Shown in pieces: positions 52,201 to 62,700 of a stretch of DNA of 64,000 bases; position 1 is the first letter of the stretch, and each line of letters starts with the position of its first letter. The stretch comes from Symbiodinium natans (Eukaryota > Sar > Dinophyceae > Suessiales > Symbiodiniaceae). The stretch covers positions 1 through 64,000 of the forward strand of contig CAJNDS010002564.1 in assembly GCA_905221605.1 (NCBI GenBank), given 5' to 3'. The notes beneath the pieces were generated by a model, which did not search any database, was not told the DNA's origin, and worked only from the letters and a program-made list of their open reading frames with translations. The position numbers and the translations under genes are program-made.

Positions 52201-53741
52201 ATGGCGCTCAACTCGTTGCATGTAGCGCTCAGACAGACTCAGCAGGACTTCGCAATGCCGCAAGATGTGGGAGACGCCTTACAACATCTGAAGGGCAACG
52301 CAGAGATGCTCAGGTTGCTCCCGAGCAGGTACAAGCAACGCGTCGCACACCAGCAAGGCAAACACAGAACCAAGGTGCTGGAAAAGGCAGTTTTTCTTGC
52401 CAGTTTGGACGAAGAGGGGGGTTGTGCTTTCACAATCCGTCCCGACCAGGGCGAGAAGAAAGAACACTGCCCGGAATGCGGCATCAGGTGTGCTACTCCG
52501 GCAGCACTGGCATCGCATCGCCGGAAGAGGCATGGTATCCCTGGGACTGCTGCCTGCATACAGGGCACATCATGTATGGCATGCCGTATGGAGTTCTGGA
52601 CTACCCCACGCCTTCGGCTCCACCTCCGCAAGCAAAGCGCCTGCATGGCGCGACATGCGGCATCCGATGTGAGCTACATGAGCTGGGAGTACACTGCGAA
52701 CCTAGCGCTGACAAGACGGCCAGCCATGGTAACCCTGGGACCGCAACCGTTCTGGGCGACGATGATGCCAGCTCCGGAAACAGTCCAAGTTGCAACACAG
52801 GACTGCAATCTGTCGGTGATATGGGAGGCAATGGTGAAGCACAGCAATGCAGCCTCGCTGTTCTTTTTGAACGCGACTCGCATTTTCTCACGTATGCACA
52901 CCCTGCCCGACATTGAGGATCTGCTAGAGCATAGTCCCGTAGGTGGAACCGTCGGGCAGTTGAAGGTCAGGCTTTTGGCCGACCTTTTGAGGCTCAGCGC
53001 GTGCACTGTACACAAGTACCAGCTTGGAGAAAGCGGGTGCAGCACGCAGGGCCTCTTTACAGCCAGCTTGCAAGGGCAAGCGGTTGTTTTGACAGTCGCT
53101 GGAGGCGGCTAGTTTGTCAGAGACATCGCGCGCGTCCTACGGACTCAAGCCGCAAGCTCAGAAACCCTAAACCCTAAACTGCCCTACTCTAAACCCTGAA
53201 AAACTCCTCTCCCCTCCAAGCTTCCGGCTTGATTCCACCCACCGTGGCCGGCCCGATCATGCCGATCTCGCGCATCTCGGCTTCCTGGGGCTGCACAGCA
53301 TCTGAAGTTCACGGGGTTTTAGAGATGAGGGTGATGAGGGTTCAGGCTTTGGGAACGTTTGGGAGTAGCACAACTTGGAAAACGAGCTTCCTAAACCCTG
53401 ACTGCACGGCATCACTAGAGTCAACAGGCTCGACCCCCTGCCTTGATCAGCAATCGCGTCTGCTGTTCCGGGACACCCTGCCGGTGTGGAAAGACAGAGT
53501 TTAGGGTTTTTCTAGATTTTCAGGGCTTCGGGTTTTGGGATTCTTCTGGAGCTTTAGGGTTTTGGGGTCGATTCTTTGCGCTGGGGGGGGGGGGGGCGGT
53601 GCTTCGCTCGGCTGGTGGGTTCTAAGCACTTCGAGGGTCCTGCCTCCGCGATGATCGCCACCTGGGTTGGGCGTATGATGCTGCACTACGCTGAATGGCG
53701 TTTAACTTAACAAAGTATCTTTAGAAAATCATACACATCCA

Positions 53742-53778
<37 letters not shown>

Positions 53779-56700
53779 CATATATACATATATGCATATA
53801 AATATATATATATATACATACATACATATATGCATATATACATATATGCCTATAGACATATACACATATACACATATACACATATACACATATATACATT
53901 ATATATATATATATATACATATATACATATATACATATATACATATATACATATATACATATATACATATATACATATATACATATATACATATATACAT
54001 ATATACATATATACATATATACATATATACATATATACATATATACATATATACATAAATACATATATACATATATACATATATACATATATACATATAT
54101 ACATATATACATATATACATATATACATATATACATATATACATATATACATATATACATATATACATATATACATATATACATATATACATATATACAT
54201 ATATACATATATACATATATACATATATACATATATACATATATACATATATACATATATACATATATACATATATACATATATACATATACATATTATA
54301 TACTTTTTACAGACAAACGTAGATAAAACCGACCGAGAAAATTCATGAAAGGCCACCCCCAACTCGGACTCGGGGGCTGGGCCGTCTTAATCTGCGGGTA
54401 CTGCATGGCTTCCTGGGCGTGACCAGTGCTTCGGTGAGAGAGTTGCAAGTCTAAGAGTAGTTTAGGGTTTAGGGTTTAGGGTTTAGGGTTTAGGGTTTAG
54501 GGTTTAGGGTTTAGGGTTTAGGGTTTAGGGTTTAGGGTTTAGGGTTTAGGGTTTAGGGTTTAGGGTTTAGGGCTCAGGGCTCAGGGCTCAGGGCTCAGGG
54601 CTCAGGGCTCAGGGTTGCTTAGGGTTTTGAGGGGTGAGGATACGTGGCCGGGAGCGGTGCTTATCTTAAGGGAGTGCAAGGGTGAAGTTAAGAGGCGCCA
54701 GCTAGAGGCCACGTACATGCTGAAAGGAATGCCAGCAGAAGGAAGCTGAGCCCAAGGCCATGGTGGTCTCATAGACTGAGCGAAAGGATGCAAAGTTGAT
54801 GAACCTTGGTAAGGGACATAAACCGAGGTCGGCTAGCAATGTCCAGTTTCGGGTGCGGGTGTCCATCTTCAGTGAGATTTACGCCTTTGCGATGTGCATC
54901 CCCAAGCGGTTGCTGGAGCGTCGTCCTTTGCGTGGTGCGCAGTTCTGTCTGCGTCCACTGGTCCAAATGTAGATCCTGCCCGGCCTCGCCCCCAACGGTC
55001 TGAGAAACGAGCACCCGAGCTGTTGGATATCGTTGCTTGCTCTGGGGCTTCACGAACAATGCTCCGACTCTGAAGCCGGCGCTGCATGCACGCGATCGCT
55101 TGGCAAAACCCGTCTGTGAATGTGCTTTTGGGGCATCCCCAGCAGTTGCCTCGTCAATGCCTCATTCTGATCTGATCGTGACGCTCCAAGTCATGGTTCA
55201 TCCATCCCGGGGGCGGGGTTACTAGCGAAGCATTTTGGGGGCTCAAAGTGAGGAGTCATCGGGTGCGTCGGCTCCAAGGCCAGCGCGTGATGGCATCTGT
55301 GTGCTTCTGACAAGCCTCCTTGGTGGTGGTGTACACGGGGAGAAGGATCTCCTGCCACAAAAATAATCCGCTATTTCTACTCTCAGGAGCTCGCTCTGCT
55401 CGGCAATTAAACTGTTTGACCCCTCGATTCGCCAGCCTGAAGACCAGGAACTTTTTGACCTCTCGAGGGGCCCAGCCTTCAGACCCAGAACGTTTTGACC
55501 CCTCGAAGAATGGCAAGAGCAATAACTCAAACAATCCTAGAGCATACGTACGCTTAAACTTCATATTGTTCGGAATGCACAATTTACTTAAAACAAGTTC
55601 TTGGTCTTAAGGCTGGGCCCCTCGAGGGGTCAAAAAGTTTTTGGTCTTAAGGCTGGGCCCCTCGAGGGGTCAAACAGTTGTTGGTCTTAAGGCTGGGCCC
55701 TTCGAGGGGTCAAAGCGTTCTAGGTTTAAGGCTGGGCCCAGGTCAAAAAGTTCTTGGTCTTAAGGCTGGGCCCCTCGAGGGGTCAAAAAGTTTTTGGTCT
55801 TAAGGCTGGGCCCCTCGAGGGGTCAAAGAGTTTTTATCTTAAACTCAACATTTAATCTCAATCAGGGCTGGCCTGATTAATTAAACTATTTACATTGTTG
55901 GCGTTTAGAAGTCATTAATTCATTAACGTATTAAATTCAATAATTCGGTTAATGAATTTTTTTCAATCAATTTAGCCATTTAACCTCATTTGTTCAATCA
56001 ACAATTGAACATTAGCCGACACCTGTGAGACAGATGTTCCGCGCCCGTGTCCCGGACCTGTGTCCCTGTCTACATGCACCAAACAAATCAATTCGCTTAT
56101 TCGGTTGAATATCGATGACTTCAAGCTCAAGCTCGACAGAGGCAGATGAACTAAACTAGTTAAATCACTTTAAAATTCATTTAAAATGAATTGGGTGAAT
56201 TGGATTGATTAAGCGAAAGAGCTGCCAGCGCCCATGAAAGCAGTCCTCTGTGCCCCAGTAAAACTTCACGTAGTGGTTGCCGCTGAACGGAAATACCTGC
56301 CAGTCGGACGTCCAAGGGTCTTCACTAACTTAGCAGCAACAGAGATGCTTGGTGTGGAAAATCACCTGGTCGTTGATGCTCCGGATGCTTTCTTGCATAC
56401 TACGCACCGGCGGTTGCTCTGATCCTGGACTGCCGGTTTCCTAGCCCCACTCGGGGCTCTAGATGGTCAACCGTGACAACAACCCGTCGTTCGGGCACCA
56501 TAGCGCAAACCGAGGGCGTCTTCCTCTTGCACATGAAGTCAAAGTCGAGCATGCCCTCACACGCGCGTCAACTTTGTGCAAGGATGAGCTCAAGAAAGGG
56601 AGCTGATCTCAGAGTCCCTGGCCTGCACTGCTCGGTTCTGCATTCCGTACACGATGGCCCTGCGCTGAGCTGCGAGACAGTGCTGTGAGACAAAGGAGAG

Positions 56701-59700
56701 GAACCACAATATATTACATATTATATATTATATATTGTATATTATAAATTACATATTATATAGTACACATCCACAAAAGGAGACCATGGCCTGGTCTCCG
56801 GGGTTGCCGTGACGATGGTGTGCTTCTCACCTTCAAGCGCGCCGTGGCACGAGAGCCGACACACAAGGCAAAAGCTGCGCCTGCGGGAGGAGGCTTCTGG
56901 GCCTTCTTTGCCCCGCCGCTGCTCTTGACCTTTGGGACCACACCGGGGCCCAAAAGCACTCAAAGAACGGGAAACTCGAGCCCCCATGCAACCGGTAACC
57001 GTCACGCTTCCGCGTCCCTGCCTTGATCATCTCGCGCTTGGGTGGGGGAGCAGACCCGGCGCTCAGGTCCGGCCTCAAGGGGCGATTTTTTGGGGAAGGT
57101 TTTTTTTGAGTGTTTTTTTGGGGTGCAGGGGGCTTGGGGAGATCGGGGTTGAGGTTGTCCCTGGAAAGTCCTGCAAACCTTGTGTAAAAGGGATTTGTTT
57201 ACGTTAAGAAACCCTAAATCCTGCAAGCCTTGTGTAAAACCTCTCTGAAGCCCAAACTGAAATCTCGGGCCGCGGCTCGGGCAACACCGCGGTGAGGCCG
57301 AGGGCCATGGGCACCACCGCCTCGATTTGCAGGGTTTAGGGTTTAGGGGTTTGGGGTTCGGGTATAGGGTTTAGGGGTTAGGGGTTCGGTTTATACAGGG
57401 TCTAGGGTTTGGGGTTTGAAGAAGTGCGTCAAGGATGACGGAGGATGGTCTGGTCGACTCGAAACCGTCTTTAAAAAAAAAAACAAAAACCGCATAAGGG
57501 AGATCCGGAGATCCCTACAATACCAGGGCTGGGGTCCCGGTGGCACAGCCACCCCTGCCCTGCAGCTGAGTCACCGTGATGTGGGTCTCAGGGCCATAGA
57601 CCTGCCACAAACATCTCAGTGGGCCTCTAGACACTAGACACTGAAGTTTTCAGGATTCCTGCTGGAAGCTGAGCCTGCGTAGTACCATGTAGCACCGCTA
57701 CAAAGCCGCCCCGCGTGCGGCGCGTTGAGGCCCCCGGGCCTTGACTCCCAAGCCAAGCTTGTCGCTGGCGACCTTCAGCTTCTTCAGGCCCTGCATCGAA
57801 GGAGTCGCTGGGAACCTTCCCCTTGTGTGGGTTTAGGGTTTAGGGTTTAGGATAGGGTTTAGGGTTTAGGGTTTAGGGTTTAGGGTTTAGGGTTTAGGGT
57901 TTAGGGTTTAGGGTTTAGGGTTTAGGGTTTGGGGTTTAGGGTTTAGGGCCTTAGGGTTTAGGGTTTAGGGTTTAGGGCGGCGTTCTTTGTGGGGTTGGGC
58001 AGTCAAGGATCTCTCTCGGTGACGTGGTGTTGAGATGGCGCTACACAAGCAGTTCTCCTCCGATGAGGGGAGACTCGCTCTTCTGAGTTTCATGTCGCAA
58101 CAACCTTCAGTGCCCCTAAACCCTAAACCCTAAACATCCCTAAACCCTAAACCCTAAACCCTAATCCCCAAAGGTAGAGAACTGACTCTTCGGCCACCTC
58201 CAAGTAGTTCGGCCCGGCTCGGCGGCACCAGATTTGGATGTTGTGCTCCTCAGGAGCTCGACGATGAAACCCAGAACCCTACACCGCGGGGTTTCGGTTC
58301 TAGGGTTTACACCCAGAACCCCTAAACCGCAGGGTTTTGGTTCTCGGGTTTAGGGTTTAGGGTTTAGGGTCTGCCCTCTCCCCCCCCACCACCCCCTAAC
58401 CGCACTCTCCGCGTGATTCTTTCTTGGGGTCTCAGCTTTTGCTGAACAGGCCCACATGCCATGATTTCATGAGTCAGGCATAGGCTTGGGAGTTGTAAGC
58501 TTTTTGTGTCCAGTGAGGGTGTGCGGAAGGACAGCACCACAATGTCGAAAGCTCAAGGGACACTTGTGTTCCGAGGCCTTGATCTGATCCGCAAACATCT
58601 GCAAGGCCTTGATGAGGCCGGTAAAAGTGGCCTCGGAATCGGGAAGAGCTTGTGACGGATGGTTGAAGGCCACTTCCTGATCTTCCTGGTGCGGGATATC
58701 TTGCAGGACCTTGATGCCCGGACTCAGCGAAGTCAGGTGCCCCGGCAAAGCCCACTCTAAGTCCACCCCCCCTGGAAGCTGACCTGAACATGCCACCAAG
58801 GTCTGCACTGCAACATCGGTAAAGTTCGCGATGCCTCGGCTTCGACTGTAAGAGTCCCTGTGGTCTTGCAAGCACCGTGTGTCTAGGGCTCCTTTTTGAG
58901 CTTCGGTTCGCCACACTTTCGGGGGAGTCAGGGTTCCGGCCCAGCCTCCTTGAGCCCAACACGAGAATCCCAAAAAGCAGAAGCCACTAAATTTTGGGTC
59001 TCCCCATCCCGGCCTCCACCAATGATCAGGAACTTGCCCTTGGGGTCCTTGTAGCGGCACATCAAGGAGAGGATGGTCTTCGCATAGGTGAAGGTCTCCT
59101 GGCAAGCTTGCCCTTAAGGGCCTTAGGGTGTGAGACCTTGAAGTTGGGGTCAGAGGGTATTGGGCATCCATGGCCAGCTTGTAGGGGCTTCTTTGAAGGC
59201 TCATGGCGCGCTCATATGGGGCTTGTGGTAGGACTTGCAGGGTTTATGGGGCTCCGGGGGCCGCTAGCCTTTGTGGAGGTGCGGTGTACAACACCATTCG
59301 GCCCTTTCGGCTGCCTCAGTCGTGGGAGCTCCGGAGTATTCGCCGTAGTTGGCCAACTCCTTTCCGAATCCGTAGTCCTGGCTGGTCGGGGAGGTCAGAG
59401 CTTCATCTGACAAGTACTATGATCCCCCATACTATGGAATCTCTCCAGATAATGGTCCCTTCTTGGGTTACTTAGGTTTAGGGTTTAGGGCTTTTGTTTC
59501 CAAATTAGAATACAGAACTACCCATATTTCTTCGCCGTTGCATTACGAAAACCTTCTGCTCGTGGCACGCTTCATCTGGCAACGGGATGCAGCAGGTCCC
59601 TGAAAATGCCTTCCCAGAAAAGAGCGCCATGTCACAAAGAAAGCTTTGCCAGGGAGGCCGCCACGGTGTCGGAGTACACAACAGACGCGCCGCCACCAGC

Positions 59701-62700
59701 CACCATGGTCCAAACCTGATGTGGCTGAGCGGCAAGTTGTATTTTATCGAGTCATGCTCCCGATCCCCTCCGCCTTCCCCACGCTGAATCCCCGTGACCA
59801 CTACAACCCACTTCGTTCGGAGTTCTGTCCGTGTTGCTGTTGGGGATCAACGCGAGGGGTGAGCAGACAATCGCAGCAAAGAGAGCTGATAATCCCTGAG
59901 GCCCACGCACGGCCCTTGTCGTTGAGGATGGTCAGCTTGAGGGAGGCACCGGTCTTCCTTACAAAAGTCGGACCCAGGTACCCTCCCCTACCCGTGGCTG
60001 TGGCGTGGATTAAAGAGAAAGAATCTCTGTGGCTCAGCTGCTGGCCCGTCTAAGTCTCGAATGAGGGCCTCCAAAAACACCACGCAGCAACGAATCGTGC
60101 ACGAATGAAAGGCGTGGGGGAGCCTGCCCCTAGCTACAGCTCATCTATCTCTCGGCAGCTCTTCACTGTCTCTACTGAACCCTGCAAGGAAGAATCATGC
60201 CCTATGGGGGTTTCCGAAATTGGGGGGTACCTTCTTGGGGGGTCTGATTTTTAACTATTTGGGGATCTGTCTTGGAGGTCCCCTGTTTTCGAAAGAAGAG
60301 GCCCACCTCCTCTGGATATGCGGCTCGACCAAAAGGGGATGGCCTGGCATAAGCCCTGCTCAAGTCCATGGCAAAGCTGGAGATGAGTGTAAAGGGCTAC
60401 TATGCAGCACACGGATTTGCAAGTCCGAATCCTAGTATAGTGGAATAAACATGACAGCACATGGTCGACAAAAATCGAGCCAAACATGTCCGGCTGGACC
60501 AATCCAGCTCACCCCACTTCTGGGCACACCTGAGCGCGCGTGACTTCAGGTGGTTGAGACTGCGAAGGCTCTCTACCAACTACACCTCGGCTGTGGCGTT
60601 GCAGCTCCGATCGTAAACAATGGTCACTCAAAACCAGCCGCATGAAGAAAAAAACGAAGAGCAGAAAGAAAGGGCAAAAAAGAGGTGTCTGGCACATGGA
60701 CCGAAGCTGAGGTTGAAACAGGAACGCGGCAGTCTCATCGATCTTTGCGACGAGGTCCAGGGGCACAATCTGCCAACAGGTATGACAGGGCCTCCATGAA
60801 GCCCGAAATCTGAAACCTGAAGCCGACCCCCATGGAAGAATCGCATTCATCTAGAGAACAGAAGCAACCTCTGCAACATCTGCTGCCTTGTTGTTGGAGA
60901 GCAGGGCAATCGGGTTGATCTCTAGGTACGCGAAGTGCAGGTCGCGGTAGAAGGCGAAAAGAGCCTCTCAACCCAGCATTCCGCGATACTGACTGAGCGG
61001 ACACTTTAGGCTTCGGTTTATGACAGCCACAAGCAGCCTTTTGAAAGCTTTTTTGGATGTCCGAACAGATGGCCAGCGCTGTCTTGCCAAGGTTCCGCCC
61101 AGATGTGCCATCTGGATGCCGAGAATCCCTTCATGTCATAGTGGAGCTCATGAACACCTCAGTGTTTTGTAGGACAGCTTTGGCCAAAGCGTCCGGCGAA
61201 ATACCACGGCAGCCAGCAACAACCTCTAAGACTTGTCTCATCTGGCAGGGCTCACACCTGTCTTTCACACACTTGCCCTCTTCCCAGCGCTCCGGCTTCT
61301 TAACCTCGTCCCAGGTGCTCTGAACATAATGATACCCAGCATGTGACGCCTTGATGCCGCACCAGGGGGCGTCCGTTTCCAGAAGAATGCTCTTCTCCGG
61401 CAAAGATTTGACCACTGCCAGGTTCTCTTGCGTTTTCAGGGAGCAGCCGTTGATGCCTATGAAGAAGCCCAGCGAGATAAACTTCTCCGCCTCCTCAAGA
61501 CTGCCATCGAAGCTGTGCACAACACCCGGCTGTGCGGGTAGAGACTCGCGATACTTCTCCAGGAGCACCGCCAAGTCGGAAGCCGCCTCGCTGGTACGGC
61601 AGTGCAGGAACAAAGGCTTCTGCAAGGGGATTGCCAACTCCACGAGCTGTCTCTCGAAGTATCTCAGCTGCACGTCACGTGGACAGAAGTGCAGTCGGTC
61701 GTAGTCCAGACCACACTCGCCGATGGCAGAGCAAAACGGGCCGGCGGCCTTCGCAGCCTCAACAAGCGCACGGAGGTGAGCTTCGGGAGATCCCGTCTCA
61801 TCAAACTCGGAGCAACGGGTGGGGTGCACCCCCACCGTGCAGCAAAGACTGGGCCAGGCGGCTTCGCTCTTTTGGCAGAGCTCCAACGCCTCCCGGGATT
61901 CCTGCAAGCTCCCTGCCGTGACCATGATGCGGGTTACCCCAGCCTGGCGGGCACGAGACAGAACTGCAGAAAAGTCTGCAGGGTGCCGAGCTTTGTCACG
62001 GTAAATGCCCTGGAACATCGGATCCAACAAGTTTGCCCCGATGTCCACCAGCGAAAAGGGCGCAGCGCTGGTGTCCTTGGTGTCCTTGGAGTCTTTCTCC
62101 ATCCCGCCTTGCACATGTGCGTGCCGGACTGACCCAACTTGATCCCTTGAAGGCCCTGCCCCGGCCCGAGGAAGACCGGTGTAGCGCGTATAGCACTTCA
62201 ATCCGCACAGCAACTCATCGCAAGCTGCCAGCGCTGCCATGATGCTTGACAGCTTTCTCAGGCGTCCCTTCATGCATGTATGGGTCAAAGAATATACTCA
62301 CAACGGAACCCTTGCAATGCGATGCTTCAGCCCGACTTCTCTGCATCAGACTGTCTAGTTCTGCCGCGACATACTATCTTTGAGGCAAAGGCTGACGCCG
62401 CCGCATGTATCATTCACACGTGCGGGACAACGAGGGCAGCGACCCTCCTTTTGGCCACCCCAGCCCTGGATTGGAAGACTGGGAGCGCTCTGTCATGTAC
62501 AAAAAAGAGGTAGAGCTAAAGGCACCCCCGTTTTTGCAGAGTGTCACCTCTTGAGCTCTACATCCTACATCCCTCCCTGGGTGCTGATCCGGCCAGACTT
62601 ACCCCTTGGGAACTCTTCAACCCTAAACCCTAAACCCTAAACCCTAAACCCTAAACCCTAAACCCTAAGCTGCGCACAGGCACGCAGTGTAGGGCCTTGA

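Larger units (their letters stand above)
41365..53162 (+). mobile_element. Non-LTR (LINE-type) retrotransposon, 11.8 kb, inserted in an ATP-citrate lyase intron
   Basis: The unit contains a zinc-ribbon ORF1, a very long middle frame and a 1,991-codon ORF2 with RNase H, endonuclease, reverse transcriptase and zinc fingers. No long terminal repeats are visible. The left edge abuts CCCTAAA repeats at 41,338-41,364 and the right edge abuts more at 53,163-53,180, leaving only about 50 nt after the ORF2 stop. The 5' leader holds two 29-nt direct repeats (41,464-41,492 and 41,493-41,521). It lies antisense to the host gene between its exons at 53,229 and 41,307. All frames are long and open, so the copy is probably young. 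Exact ends are inferred from where the telomere-type repeats stop. Confidence 0.9.

Noticed and set aside
53707-54362. Several 130-183 codon open frames rich in Tyr, Ile, Met and Val
   Set aside because: They are translations of the 8-nt TACATATA microsatellite on both strands and lie in an intron.
58467-59204. A 245-codon minus-strand frame as a single gene
   Set aside because: It strings together lyase exons (58,834-58,809; 58,631-58,572) with intron sequence read through by chance; the exon at 59,098-59,014 is in another register.
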